A stretch of DNA of 64,000 bases, from contig JAFTPS010000010.1 of assembly GCA_017463185.1 (NCBI GenBank), positions 34,382-98,381 on the forward strand, given 5' to 3'. Source of the stretch: Alphaproteobacteria bacterium. GTDB taxonomy: Bacteria; Pseudomonadota; Alphaproteobacteria; Rs-D84. Every line of letters begins with the position of its first letter. Position 1 is the stretch's first letter. The notes under the pieces were generated by a model. It did not search any database and was not told where the DNA came from. It worked only from the letters and a program-made list of their open reading frames with translations. Shown here in pieces: positions 17,942 through 26,485 of the stretch. The position numbers were made by a program, and so were the translations under genes.

Positions 17942-18623
17942 TTTTTGATGTCTCTAATATTGCCTGAAATATTGTAAAGTCTGCGGACGTGGTCAGTTTA
18001 ATATTCTGGTTTGTGCCACGCGAAAAAAATACAGGTTGTCCCATTTCAATCATCAATGTTGCACTGGTTGTTGAATTTGTAATTCCGCGTGATTTTGCCA
18101 ATGTGTGTATTTGGGTTATGTGCCCCAAACGGAAACATTGTGGTGCTTGTGCACGATATAACATACCGTGCGGCGTGAATGTTTTTCCAGATTTATGTAC
18201 CAGGGCCTCAAATACAGGCAATCCAGATACTGCATTGCCATATTTTTGTGCTGTGACGATTGCATCATCAATAATATCATCTGGAATAATTGGGCGTACT
18301 GCATCGTGAATCAGTACAAAATCATTGGTATTATAATGTTTGTTCAGTTCAATCAGTCCATTATAAATAGAATCTTGCCCCGTTTTACCACCGGTTGTTA
18401 TATGTTTTAATTTTGTGATTTTATATAGTTGTGCTTGGTTATAAACATATTGTTCCCATCCATTTAATGATACTACACAAATAGCATCTATCAATGGGTG
18501 GTTTTGATATTTTTTAAGTGTGTATACAATAACGGGAATATTATCCACTTGGATAAATTGTTTGGGAATACAAAATCCGGTTCGATTTCCCGTTCCCCCT
18601 GCAATAATCAGTGCCAAATTCAT
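17919..18623 (-). CDS. IspD/TarI-family cytidylyltransferase
   Basis: A 234-residue nucleotidyltransferase with the N-terminal signature LIIAGGTGNRTG....PKQF and the central HDAVRP motif. The family makes CDP-methylerythritol (IspD) or CDP-ribitol (TarI) from CTP. Context favours the TarI-like role: it overlaps licD by ATGA and the SDR gene by 23 nt, a sugar-decoration group rather than an isoprenoid one. If no other ispD exists in the genome, it could still serve isoprenoid synthesis. Confidence 0.85.
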   Translation of the reverse strand: MNLALIIAGGTGNRTGFCIPKQFIQVDNIPVIVYTLKKYQNHPLIDAICVVSLNGWEQYVYNQAQLYKITKLKHITTGGKTGQDSIYNGLIELNKHYNTNDFVLIHDAVRPIIPDDIIDDAIVTAQKYGNAVSGLPVFEALVHKSGKTFTPHGMLYRAQAPQCFRLGHITQIHTLAKSRGITNSTTSATLMIEMGQPVFFSRGTNQNIKLTTSADFTIFQAILETSKNEYNFDI

Positions 18624-19531
18624 TTTATTTTACCGTCCAGGAAATCATTGATTATTTGCAATTCTTCATATGAAAATTTAGGCGTTTTGTGTGTTGTGAA
18701 GTCGGGATTAAACGCACGCCAGTCCCCATATCGTTGTGTCAACCATGCATCTGGGTTATTTGGTGCCATAAATTTATGTCCTTCAAATTCAATTTCACCC
18801 AATGGAAATATATATTCGTGTCGCCATATGTATGTGTGATAGTTTCTTGTAATACGGTCTGGAAATGTTTGATAGTCTATCCCGTCAATGATATCACCAC
18901 GCGGGTCCTGTGGACGATTTTTAAATACCATATCGCGCATAATATCCGCATAGTCTGTGTATTGGGATTGCCCGTCCTCCATGCGACGCGCTTCTTCCAT
19001 GGCGGCGATATAGTTTGTTTGAAATTCCGTCATATCGTCGCGCGTTGTTATGCGTTTCGTATAAAAATCACACGGGAACAAATCCACACACATTTTATCC
19101 AGAAAAAATATTTTGAATATATGCCCCGATTTTGCCCAGTCCGTACGAAATGGTCCATAATTATATTTTTTGGTCAATAAATCTGTGGCACGTTCAAAGT
19201 CGGGTCGCATTAAATCCATATCTATATCGTCATCCCACGGAATAAAATCACCTGTTCGCATTGCCCCCAGCAAATTTCCTGCACACAAAAAATAATTAAT
19301 ACCTGCATCACGAAAATCTGTATCAATCATAGTGGCCAGTTTCACCAACGCCCGCTGTTGTAATCGCAAATGTCCCGTCGCCGGTGGAATATGTTTTACA
19401 TCGTGTGTTATTTCGCATAAGCGACTGCAATGCAGGACAATTTTATCCAACTTTTGGACAATCAGATTTTGCCGCCAGGTAATCTTGTTGATTTCATCTA
19501 TGACAAAATTTTGAAAATCTTGTGCTGTCAA
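18620..19531 (-). CDS. LicD-family phosphotransferase
   Basis: A 303-residue protein with the LicD core: NLLGAMRTGDFIPWDDDIDM (residues about 83-102), whose Asp cluster binds metal, and a following DRP/FPLGEIEFEGH segment. LicD proteins transfer phosphocholine or polyol phosphate from CDP carriers to surface glycans. It has a TTG start at 19531 preceded by AAGG, 16 nt after the end of the Cys-rich secreted protein gene, so it may be read from the class 3 leader upstream. The cytidylyltransferase behind it could supply its CDP-linked donor. Confidence 0.9.
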   Translation of the reverse strand: MTAQDFQNFVIDEINKITWRQNLIVQKLDKIVLHCSRLCEITHDVKHIPPATGHLRLQQRALVKLATMIDTDFRDAGINYFLCAGNLLGAMRTGDFIPWDDDIDMDLMRPDFERATDLLTKKYNYGPFRTDWAKSGHIFKIFFLDKMCVDLFPCDFYTKRITTRDDMTEFQTNYIAAMEEARRMEDGQSQYTDYADIMRDMVFKNRPQDPRGDIIDGIDYQTFPDRITRNYHTYIWRHEYIFPLGEIEFEGHKFMAPNNPDAWLTQRYGDWRAFNPDFTTHKTPKFSYEELQIINDFLDGKIK

Positions 19532-19547
19532 TGGTAATGGCCTTGTT

Positions 19548-20246
19548 TTAATAAGTGCCTGCTACCGCCAGCACACCATCATAAAAACAATCCTGGGTTC
19601 CATCTCCAAAAAATATTCCTCCTTTCCCTGATGTGTCTGAAAAACTCCATGCTGCTCCTGAAGCAATATAGCAATCGTTTATTGTTTCAGCACCATTTAT
19701 ACTGCTTGGATATTTTGTTGTCCCGTCCGAGGCTGAATATGTTGGACAACTTGCACAATATTCTCCGTACATCTGTCCGTCTTCTCCATAAAAATATCCA
19801 AGTGACTGATATGTACCATCTGCACATAGTTCACAATATTTTTCACTGTCGTTCCATCCGCGACCATCTATACAAGATACTGCGCCGCATCCCCAACCCA
19901 TTGCATAGCTACATTGTAACAAATCGTAATTATTTTCTATACACTCTGATATTTCCAGGCCATCATTTTCCCAAACTTCAGATATCCATGCCCTATTGCC
20001 AAAGTCGTCAACTATCTCATCTTGATTGCCCATCCAAGTTACCAAACCCATCTCTGACCAAGATGTATTTATCACAGCTGTACCACCATACCCTTGATCA
20101 TAAATATAATCCATCAGTGTTTCGGTCGCTATACATTCTGCATCCGTTTTGGTGTAATTAGTCGTCGCATATGCATCTGTAATCATATAAGATTTTGAAT
20201 AAATCAATGCAGCAATCAATAAATAAAAACGTTTAATTTTTGCCAT
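19548..20246 (-). CDS. Cys-rich secreted protein (CFYSE-type family), first gene of licD group
   Basis: A 232-residue protein with a signal-like N terminus (hydrophobic residues 7-27, ending ITDAYA) and about 15 cysteines in the mature part. The second half has the family pattern ELCADGTY, CASCPTYSA, INDCYIASGAAWSF and DCFYDG. Unlike its relatives it continues 9 residues beyond CFY instead of stopping there. Cys pairs of this type (CxxCP) recall ephrin-receptor-like modules and imply disulfide bonds outside the cytoplasm. It lies behind a class 3 leader, with TGGAGG about 13 nt before its ATG, and 16 nt ahead of licD. Confidence 0.75.
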   Translation of the reverse strand: MAKIKRFYLLIAALIYSKSYMITDAYATTNYTKTDAECIATETLMDYIYDQGYGGTAVINTSWSEMGLVTWMGNQDEIVDDFGNRAWISEVWENDGLEISECIENNYDLLQCSYAMGWGCGAVSCIDGRGWNDSEKYCELCADGTYQSLGYFYGEDGQMYGEYCASCPTYSASDGTTKYPSSINGAETINDCYIASGAAWSFSDTSGKGGIFFGDGTQDCFYDGVLAVAGTY

Positions 20247-20258
20247 TTGGTCTGTTTT

Positions 20259-20402
20259 CCTCCATTGGAATTTTGGGGGACCGTTAGGAATAAAAACGGT
20301 GGTTTAGATTCGGCATAAAATCCGATTGACAAATGGCTAAAAATCGCGATAAAATATAAAACATAAATGCCTAACCCAAAGGACCGTTTGGATTAGGCAT
20401 AT
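20259..20402 (-). promoter_or_regulatory. Class 3 leader element (copy 3a)
   Basis: Read on the minus strand, a first ATGCCTAATCC repeat carries AAACGGTCC inside a hairpin (20377-20400). After about 60 nt a conserved TTTGTCAATCGGATTTTATGCCGAATC follows, described here in two parts: TTTGTCAATCGG and ATTTTATGCCGAATC. Then comes ACCGTT..AACGGTCCCCC, which can form its own hairpin. The first AACGGT can instead pair with ACCGTT, so two structures compete. The same plan occurs at 35900-36022 and 63864-63990, always just upstream of a secreted-protein gene. No clear promoter was found for this class. Confidence 0.6.
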
Positions 20403-20485
20403 TTTTTTATCGTGTGTGCCCCATATTATAAGGCATCCCGAGATTTTATGCAATTTAAAAAAATGTCTTTTTTTCATATATTAGA

Positions 20486-20514
20486 TTGCCAGATTTTTAA
20501 TAGTTTCATATGAT
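20486..20514 (+). promoter_or_regulatory. pyrG promoter
   Basis: TTGCCA (20486-20491), 17 bp, TATGAT (20509-20514), then AAGGAGG and the pyrG ATG. Confidence 0.7.
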
Positions 20515-20538
20515 AAAGTTACATAAGGAGGCATTCTT

Positions 20539-22113
20539 ATGGCAAAATACATATTTATTACTGGTGGTGTTGTATCAAGTCTTGGCAAGGGCGTCGCAGC
20601 GGCAGGGTGTGGCGCCCTTCTTCAATCGCGTGGGTATACGGTTCACGCACGGAAATTTGACCCGTATTTAAATATTGACCCCGGCACTATGTCACCATTT
20701 CAACATGGCGAAGTCTATGTGACGAACGACGGTTATGAAACAGACCTTGATTTGGGATATTATGAACGTTTCTTGGGCGCGCACCTGACCCGCAACGATT
20801 CTGTGTCTGGTGGACGTATTTATTGGGATGTGTTGAATGCTGAACGGCACGGTGATTATCTGGGGGCGACGGTCCAGATGATTCCGCACGTATCTAATAA
20901 AATCAAAGAATATATTTCCGCACCCACGGATACAGATTTTGTCGTCTGTGAAATCGGTGGCACTGTCGGTGATATAGAAGGTAAAATATTCCTGGAATCT
21001 ATTCGTCAGTTTGCAAATGATGTCGGGCGTCGCAATGTAATGTTTATTCATTTGACCTTGGCGCCATATCTGGAAAAATCTGGGGAATTAAAAACCAAAC
21101 CAACCCAGATGTCCGTACGTCAATTGTTGGAAAATGGGATTCAGGCGGATATGCTGATTGTGCGCACGCCACGAATGTTGACGGTGGATGAAAAAAATAA
21201 AATTGGAATGTTCTGCAACTTGCCTGCTAAAAGTGTAATCAGTGGCATTGATGTTGACAATATTTATAAAATACCACTAGCGTACGAGGGTCAGCACGTA
21301 TTTGACAATATTGCTGAACATTTTGGTCTGTCCAATGCACGCGGTGACATGACACGATTTGAACGTATTGAAAATTATCTGGCGGCACATTTGCCCACAA
21401 CCACAATTGGGATTGTGGGCAAATACTTTAACGTGCCCGATGCATACAAATCACTGAACGAAGCTTTGTTCCACGCAGGTATTCAAAACAATGTTCATGT
21501 GCGTCTAAAAAAGATAGATGCGGAAAATTTTACCCCCGATGATTGTGTGGATGTTGATGGAATTTTGGTGCCGGGTGGTTTTGGTGCGCGTGGTGTATCC
21601 GGCAAGATTGCTGCCGCAAAGTATGCCCGTGAAAATAATATTCCATATATGGGAATTTGTCTGGGGATGCAGGTTGCTGTTATAGAATTTGCCCGAAATG
21701 TCCTGGGGATAAAAGATGCAGACTCTGGCGAGTTTTCCAAAGCTTGTACCCCAGTAATAGATATTATCGCAGACTGTGATGCAGAAGATTATGGTGGCAC
21801 ATTGCGTCTGGGGGCATATCCGTGTGAAATCACGCCTAATACATTGGCGCATAAAGTCTATGGCGCAACAACTATCAGTGAACGTCATCGCCATCGTTAT
21901 GAAATGAACATAGAAATGGAACAAAAATTTGCGGATGCTGGTATGATAATATCTGGTCGCAGTCCAGATGGTCGTCTGCCAGAAATGGTTGAATTAAAAA
22001 ATCATCCGTTTTTTATTGCGGGTCAATTTCATCCCGAATTTCAATCCAGTCCCTATACCGGTCACCCGATGTTTAATGCATTCATCGCCGCCACAATCAA
22101 GGACCATAAATAA
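20539..22113 (+). CDS. pyrG: CTP synthase
   Basis: A 524-residue enzyme converting UTP to CTP with glutamine-derived ammonia. The N-terminal synthetase domain starts ITGGVVSSLGKGVAAAG (nucleotide loop). The C-terminal glutaminase has PGGFG, GICLGMQ (nucleophilic Cys) and HPEFQSSP (catalytic His-Glu). Full length for the family (about 540). It has its own promoter and an AAGGAGG RBS, and ends in a terminator shared with the convergent Cys-rich gene. Confidence 0.98.
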   Translation: MAKYIFITGGVVSSLGKGVAAAGCGALLQSRGYTVHARKFDPYLNIDPGTMSPFQHGEVYVTNDGYETDLDLGYYERFLGAHLTRNDSVSGGRIYWDVLNAERHGDYLGATVQMIPHVSNKIKEYISAPTDTDFVVCEIGGTVGDIEGKIFLESIRQFANDVGRRNVMFIHLTLAPYLEKSGELKTKPTQMSVRQLLENGIQADMLIVRTPRMLTVDEKNKIGMFCNLPAKSVISGIDVDNIYKIPLAYEGQHVFDNIAEHFGLSNARGDMTRFERIENYLAAHLPTTTIGIVGKYFNVPDAYKSLNEALFHAGIQNNVHVRLKKIDAENFTPDDCVDVDGILVPGGFGARGVSGKIAAAKYARENNIPYMGICLGMQVAVIEFARNVLGIKDADSGEFSKACTPVIDIIADCDAEDYGGTLRLGAYPCEITPNTLAHKVYGATTISERHRHRYEMNIEMEQKFADAGMIISGRSPDGRLPEMVELKNHPFFIAGQFHPEFQSSPYTGHPMFNAFIAATIKDHK

Positions 22114-22114
22114 A

Positions 22115-22140
22115 AAAATCCCCAAACGGGGATTTTTTTT
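22115..22140. terminator. Bidirectional terminator after pyrG
   Basis: ATCCCC-AAAC-GGGGAT with A7 before and T8 after. It serves pyrG and the convergent Cys-rich gene whose stop is at its edge. Confidence 0.9.
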
Positions 22141-22798
22141 ATTCACTATAGAAACAGCGATTACCGCCAAAATTAAAAGTCCCTTTTTCATCACTGCCAG
22201 ACATAATGAAACAAGTTGTAATTTTGTCGTTGCTGCCTGGGATTGATATACCATCATCGGGACACAAGGAACAGCCCGACATGCTGGAACTACCGGTGCT
22301 ACTGATGCCATAATAACCATTGGCACAACGATAAATACGTGCAACATCCTTGCAGGTGGTTGAATTACCACATGCCCGCACGATTCGCATTTGATACCCT
22401 ATGGCATAGTCCGTCCATGCAGAATTGGTGCATGTGCTGGTGGTACAGGTTGTTGCATCAGATTCTGGATTTGATGCGGTTGTTTTGACACAGGTATAGT
22501 ATGGAACAGATGTGCAATTGCCACCTGTATAATTTTTTTGAACAAGACTGTATCCTGTCGCACATGTATCACATGAAATCACCATCTGTTGTTTTTCGTT
22601 TTCGTCAGTGTGGCATCTGAATTTCTTGGTGGCACAATTTTCCCCAACGTTATCAGCAACACCATTTGGTTTTGGACAGTCGCCCGCGCCATTATATGTG
22701 GCTTCATAGACCCATCCGCTGGTGCACGTATATGCCAATGCATTTGTGTCAACAAATCCAACAGCAAGCAGTGTTGAAATTAATAGTTTTTGTTTCAT
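22139..22798 (-). CDS. Cys-rich secreted protein ending CFYSE
   Basis: 219 residues with a signal peptide (MKQKLLISTLLAVGFVDTNALA) and about 23 cysteines after it. Internal units such as CDTCATGYSLV...NCTS..YYTC repeat the pattern seen in the protein at 36050-36847. The C-terminal module reads CANGYYG, CSLCPDDG, TTCFIMSGSDEKGTF and ends with CFYSE at the stop codon. This is predicted to be an exported, disulfide-rich protein; the role is unknown. ATG 22798 has GGAGG 8 nt upstream. It is a single-gene unit behind a class 2 leader with a near-consensus promoter. Confidence 0.8.
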   Translation of the reverse strand: MKQKLLISTLLAVGFVDTNALAYTCTSGWVYEATYNGAGDCPKPNGVADNVGENCATKKFRCHTDENEKQQMVISCDTCATGYSLVQKNYTGGNCTSVPYYTCVKTTASNPESDATTCTTSTCTNSAWTDYAIGYQMRIVRACGNSTTCKDVARIYRCANGYYGISSTGSSSMSGCSLCPDDGISIPGSNDKITTCFIMSGSDEKGTFNFGGNRCFYSE

Positions 22799-22825
22799 TC
22801 TTTGACCTCCTTGATTTTTTTCGCG

Positions 22826-23080
22826 AATGAAAAAACCACCCAAAACATTCGAGTGGTCAGGAGGTTGATAGCAATCGTTAGAATTGTGTGCTTATTCAGT
22901 ATATTCGCAACCCTCCTGACCCAATGGGGACAGGAGTTTGTTTTTCGTCGTAATAATAAAAAAGACGCATCTGCTGCGTCATTGAGTATATATTCCGACG
23001 CTAACGAGCGGGCTATCACACCCCATCGTCAGAATTTCTGACGACATGCAGATTATACCCGATAAAATGGCGTGTTGCAA
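22826..23080 (-). promoter_or_regulatory. Class 2 structured leader RNA with promoter (copy a)
   Basis: The minus-strand promoter is TTGCAA (23075-23080), 17 bp, TATAAT (23052-23057), with transcription starting near 23045. The RNA begins with a GTCGTCAG/CTGACGAT stem and GGGGTGTGATAGCCC, then a GACGC hairpin, CTCCTGTCCC..GGGTCAGGAG, a TTGCGAATATAC segment and a CAAT/ATTG hairpin. CCTCCTGACC follows; it is the exact complement of the earlier GGTCAGGAGG. The leader closes with ACCAC/GTGGT (22835-22855) and a T-rich run before the RBS. Copies b (31931-32143) and c (36977-37180) match closely. Confidence 0.78.
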
Positions 23081-23091
23081 TATTTAGATAT

Positions 23092-23120
23092 AAAAAATCC
23101 CCATTTGGGGATTTTTTTTA
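23092..23120 (-). terminator. Terminator of pyk
   Basis: ATCCCC-ATTT-GGGGAT (23097-23112) flanked by A and T runs. It separates pyk from the leader promoter of the next unit. Confidence 0.85.
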
Positions 23121-23132
23121 AACGCATTTTTA

Positions 23133-24503
23133 TTAGTCCAGTGTTCTTAAACTGATTTTATCTTCGTCCACTATAACTAATTTGCCTATGTTTATATGAA
23201 AGCGACGTGCGGCATTAAACGCATCACGTTGGCCAAACAATTGGTTGTCAAAGATTGGAAATACACCGCGTGCCAAACATAATTGGTTCGCAATAGCCGA
23301 TTCATTACATACCGCGATAACCGGAATGTCTGGTTTGCGACAGGATATCTGGGTTGTGGCAATGGTGTCTCGCGCAAATACAACAATGGCTGATGCTTTG
23401 TTCAAATATGCCATAGATGCCACACTGCGTGACCAATCATTTTCTGGAATGTTTTCAACACGCGACCAATCATATGGATTAGCAATCGCATCAGCATCTG
23501 CATACGCCAGAATTTTATACATTGTTTCAATCGCGTTTACAGGGTTGATGCCGATTGTTGTCTCTTCGGATGTCATTGTGGAATCTGCGCGCAGGTATGC
23601 CGCATTTGCCACATCGGTAATTTCGGCACGTGTTGGGAATTCACTGCTGACCATAGACCCCAACATTTGGGTTGCAACAATAACTGGTTTATTCATTTTG
23701 CGGCATTCACGAATGATATGACGGGAAATAGCGGGAACTTCTTCAAATGGTACTTCTACGGCCAAGTCTCCGCGTGCAATCATAATCGCATCGGCTGCGG
23801 CGGCAATATCGGTAATGCGTTCAACAGCGTTTGGTCGTTCAATTTTTGCAACAATCTTTATTGGGTGTGAAGTGCGCGCGGTTATAAAATCACGAACTTC
23901 GGCAACATCTTCTGGTTTTTGTACAAAAGAAATCGCAACTAAATCTGGATTCTTTGTTATTGCGTATTCCAGGTCTGTACGGTCCTTGGGGGTCAGAACT
24001 GATGTCGCTATTTCTGTGTCTGGTAAATTAAATCCGCGACGTGACCATATTTCTGTTCCGCGAACAACAGTTGTTTCTACTTTGTTCGGGCTTACACAAT
24101 CAACGCGCATTTCAATTTTTCCATCGTTTAATAAAACACGGTCGCCTGCCTTTAAAGAACCCAAAACATCGCTGTCTGGCAATTGAACACGCGTGCTGTC
24201 ACCCGGGGTTGCATCAGAATCAAATGTGAATTTTTGTCCAATGGTCAATGGATATTTATCCTCGGTTGCAAAGTTCCCTATACGATGCTTGGGGCCTTGC
24301 AGGTCAATCATAACCGCCACTGGTGTATTCAACTCGGCCGAGATTTCACGAATCATATCAATTTTGCGTCCCTGAACATCCCCTGTGTCGTGGCTAAAAT
24401 TCAAACGACATACATTTACGCCCGCGCTTATCATTCGGGTCAGGGTGGCTCTGTCCTCGCACTTTGGACCAATAGAAGCAGTGATTTTTGTATATTTATT
24501 CAT
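23133..24503 (-). CDS. pyk: Pyruvate kinase
   Basis: A 456-residue glycolytic enzyme forming ATP and pyruvate from phosphoenolpyruvate. Visible signatures are TKITASIGPKCED at the N terminus, CRLNFSHD, KIERPNAVERI with catalytic Lys near residue 220, IARGDLAVEVPFEEVP and ATQMLGSMVSSEFPTRAEI. The stretch after it (RADSTMTSEETTIG) departs from the usual GTDAVMLSGETA.G, a divergent but aligned region. It shares a divergent promoter region with gapR and has its own terminator. Confidence 0.95.
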   Translation of the reverse strand: MNKYTKITASIGPKCEDRATLTRMISAGVNVCRLNFSHDTGDVQGRKIDMIREISAELNTPVAVMIDLQGPKHRIGNFATEDKYPLTIGQKFTFDSDATPGDSTRVQLPDSDVLGSLKAGDRVLLNDGKIEMRVDCVSPNKVETTVVRGTEIWSRRGFNLPDTEIATSVLTPKDRTDLEYAITKNPDLVAISFVQKPEDVAEVRDFITARTSHPIKIVAKIERPNAVERITDIAAAADAIMIARGDLAVEVPFEEVPAISRHIIRECRKMNKPVIVATQMLGSMVSSEFPTRAEITDVANAAYLRADSTMTSEETTIGINPVNAIETMYKILAYADADAIANPYDWSRVENIPENDWSRSVASMAYLNKASAIVVFARDTIATTQISCRKPDIPVIAVCNESAIANQLCLARGVFPIFDNQLFGQRDAFNAARRFHINIGKLVIVDEDKISLRTLD

Positions 24504-24595
24504 ATCTTATTTTCCTGATTTAGTTTTTTTGTTTTCTTGATTTTTGCGTTTTATGGTATATCATAAAGTTATCAATTTAACAAGGGGAAAACAGA

Positions 24596-24844
24596 ATGAA
24601 ACAAGCAAATCACGGTGCTATTGACAATGCTCAGTTGGTCAGCATCATTGAACGTATTGAAAAATTAAACGAAGATACCGCCGCCATTGCCGCCGATATC
24701 AAAGAGATTTATAGCGAAGCGAAATCTGCGGGTTTTGACCCAAAATATATTCGTCAGATGATTCGTCTGCGTAAAATGGACCCAGATGAAATTGACGAAG
24801 CAGATGAGTTGACCCAAATGTACCGCAACGCATTGGGACTGTAA
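24596..24844 (+). CDS. gapR: GapR-like nucleoid-associated protein (DUF2312)
   Basis: An 82-residue protein matching the alphaproteobacterial GapR/DUF2312 pattern: an N-terminal coiled coil (LVSIIERIEKLNEDTAAIAADIKEIYSEAK) written here as one helix of about 30 residues, then GFDPKYIRQMIRLRKMD and an acidic end. GapR binds overtwisted AT-rich DNA and stimulates topoisomerases. AGGGG lies upstream of the ATG, and TTGATT with TATCAT 16 bp apart forms a likely promoter overlapping that of pyk. Its stop overlaps the next start by one base. Confidence 0.9.
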   Translation: MKQANHGAIDNAQLVSIIERIEKLNEDTAAIAADIKEIYSEAKSAGFDPKYIRQMIRLRKMDPDEIDEADELTQMYRNALGL

Positions 24845-25158
24845 TGAAATCTTTCACTAAAAAGATAGAAGATTTTAACTGCGCCCATTGTGGCGCAGTT
24901 GTTCGTGGCAATGGGTATACAAATCATTGTCCGGAATGTTTATGGTCGCGTCACGTTGATAATAATCCGGGTGATCGTGCGGCGACTTGTGGTGGGATGA
25001 TGCGTCCAATATCGGTTGTGCCAGATGGTACGCGATTTATAATTACACATAAATGTGAAATATGTGGCAAGGAAAAGCGTCAGCGTACATCAGACAATGA
25101 TAATATGGATTCAATTATTGATTTGTCACGTAATGTTTCATTTATATTTGGTAAATGA
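24844..25158 (+). CDS. RNHCP-domain zinc-ribbon protein
   Basis: A 104-residue protein with three CxxC-type pairs: FNCAHCGA, NHCPECLWSRHVD and HKCEICGKEK. The central TNHCPECLWS..VD...GDR is the signature of the RNHCP domain, a small putative zinc-binding protein of unknown role. Translation is coupled to gapR (TAATG), so it is cotranscribed with the nucleoid protein. Function is not established for the family. Confidence 0.85.
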   Translation: MKSFTKKIEDFNCAHCGAVVRGNGYTNHCPECLWSRHVDNNPGDRAATCGGMMRPISVVPDGTRFIITHKCEICGKEKRQRTSDNDNMDSIIDLSRNVSFIFGK

Positions 25159-25246
25159 TGCCAAAGATTATTGCGCAAATATGTGCCTTGGCCTGCAATA
25201 ATAATTGTGATTTGATAACAACTGGGTCGTCTGGTTTTTTTATCTG

Positions 25247-25276
25247 TTGACCACACATAATATTTTTTACTAATAT
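25247..25276 (+). promoter_or_regulatory. dacA promoter
   Basis: TTGACC (25247-25252), 18 bp, TAATAT (25271-25276), just 8 nt before the first possible ATG at 25285. The transcript would be nearly leaderless unless translation begins at 25294. Confidence 0.5.
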
Positions 25277-25284
25277 TTAATTCA

Positions 25285-26469
25285 ATGAGAAGAATGTTGT
25301 TCCCTTTCATTGCGTTGTTATTTTGTGCAACCGCGCACGCGGCCCAGTATCGTGCGGCTTTGGTTGCGGATATGGATACGGGGCGTGTCTTGTACCAGGA
25401 AAACGCAAATGAATTAAATTACCCGGCCAGTCTTACAAAAATTATGACTTTGTATTTGACTTTTGATGCATTGGAACACGGTCGCTTGCATTTGGATGAT
25501 TATTTAATAGTGTCCCAATCCGCCGCCAATGCCGAGCCTGTAAAACTTGGACTGTCCGCCGGTTCTAAAATTCGGGTTGATGATGCAATAAAAGCGGTTG
25601 CGGTCCACAGTGCAAATGATGTAGCGCGCGTGCTGGCCGAAAATTTAAAAGGTGGTCAAGAAGAATCTTTCGCGGACCTGATGACGCGCGTTGCACGTGA
25701 AATTGGATTGACGCGTACCCAGTTTGAAAATGCTTCTGGCTTACCTAATGATGATCATATGTCAACTGCGCGCGATATTGCATTATTGTCTATGGCGGTG
25801 TATAAACATTTTCCACAGTATTGGCATTATTTTGGAATTAAATCTTGGACTTATAATGGAAAAACATATACTAATGGAAACCGTTTATTGACATCATTTA
25901 ATGGATGCGATGGTATGAAAACGGGATATACTAAAAAATCAAAGTATTCACTTGTGGCAACCGCGCATCGCGGTGATAAGCACTTGATGTCGGTGGTTTT
26001 GGGTGCGGAAAACAAGGATGTCCGTGCCAATGTTGCGGCCCAAATGTTGAACAAGGGGTTTTCTATGCTGACCACTGGTGCAGCCCCTGTTGCTGTTTCA
26101 ACGCCGACCAAACCAATTGAATATTCTGCACCTCAACCTGTTTATCAGCCCCAGGCAATTACACCCCAGCCAACAACATTTGCAAATGCGTATAATGCTG
26201 CCACTGCCCAGGCAATGCCAAAATATACCGGTGCCGCTGTTACAGTTGGTGCGTCTGGTACGGGGGTTCAGTTTGGTGCTTTTTCGTCAGAGTCTGCCGC
26301 CACCACCCAGGTGGCAAATGTTAAAAACAAATTGGGGGTCAGCGCGGTTGTTGAACCAACGGGCACGGGGTTGTATCGTGTGCGCACATATGGTTTAACG
26401 GAAAGCGCAGCCCAGCAAATAAAATCATCCGCTGTCGCTAATGGCATTGACAGTTATGTTTTTCATTAG
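25285..26469 (+). CDS. dacA: D-alanyl-D-alanine carboxypeptidase with SPOR domain
   Basis: A 394-residue exported PBP5-type enzyme. A signal peptide (ending TAHA) precedes the three active-site motifs: SLTK (SxxK, about residue 48), SAN (SxN, about 110) and KTG (about 212). A Pro/Gln/Ala-rich linker follows, then a C-terminal SPOR-like domain (VQFGAFSSESAATTQVANVKNKLG), shown as about 24 residues starting near 330. It trims the terminal D-Ala of peptidoglycan peptides, and the SPOR domain would direct it to denuded glycan at division sites. A second start at ATG 25294 has a better RBS. Confidence 0.93.
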   Translation: MRRMLFPFIALLFCATAHAAQYRAALVADMDTGRVLYQENANELNYPASLTKIMTLYLTFDALEHGRLHLDDYLIVSQSAANAEPVKLGLSAGSKIRVDDAIKAVAVHSANDVARVLAENLKGGQEESFADLMTRVAREIGLTRTQFENASGLPNDDHMSTARDIALLSMAVYKHFPQYWHYFGIKSWTYNGKTYTNGNRLLTSFNGCDGMKTGYTKKSKYSLVATAHRGDKHLMSVVLGAENKDVRANVAAQMLNKGFSMLTTGAAPVAVSTPTKPIEYSAPQPVYQPQAITPQPTTFANAYNAATAQAMPKYTGAAVTVGASGTGVQFGAFSSESAATTQVANVKNKLGVSAVVEPTGTGLYRVRTYGLTESAAQQIKSSAVANGIDSYVFH

Positions 26470-26485
26470 TATTTTATAAGTTATA

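Noticed and set aside
17919..18623. Firm ispD assignment
   Set aside because: The family includes TarI-like enzymes and the neighbours (LicD, SDR) favour polyol-phosphate activation, so no symbol was given.
20369..20408. Plus-strand intrinsic terminator (ATGCC..GGCAT with T7)
   Set aside because: No plus-strand gene ends here; the stem is better explained as the first hairpin of the class 3 leader read on the minus strand, although an antisense RNA cannot be excluded.
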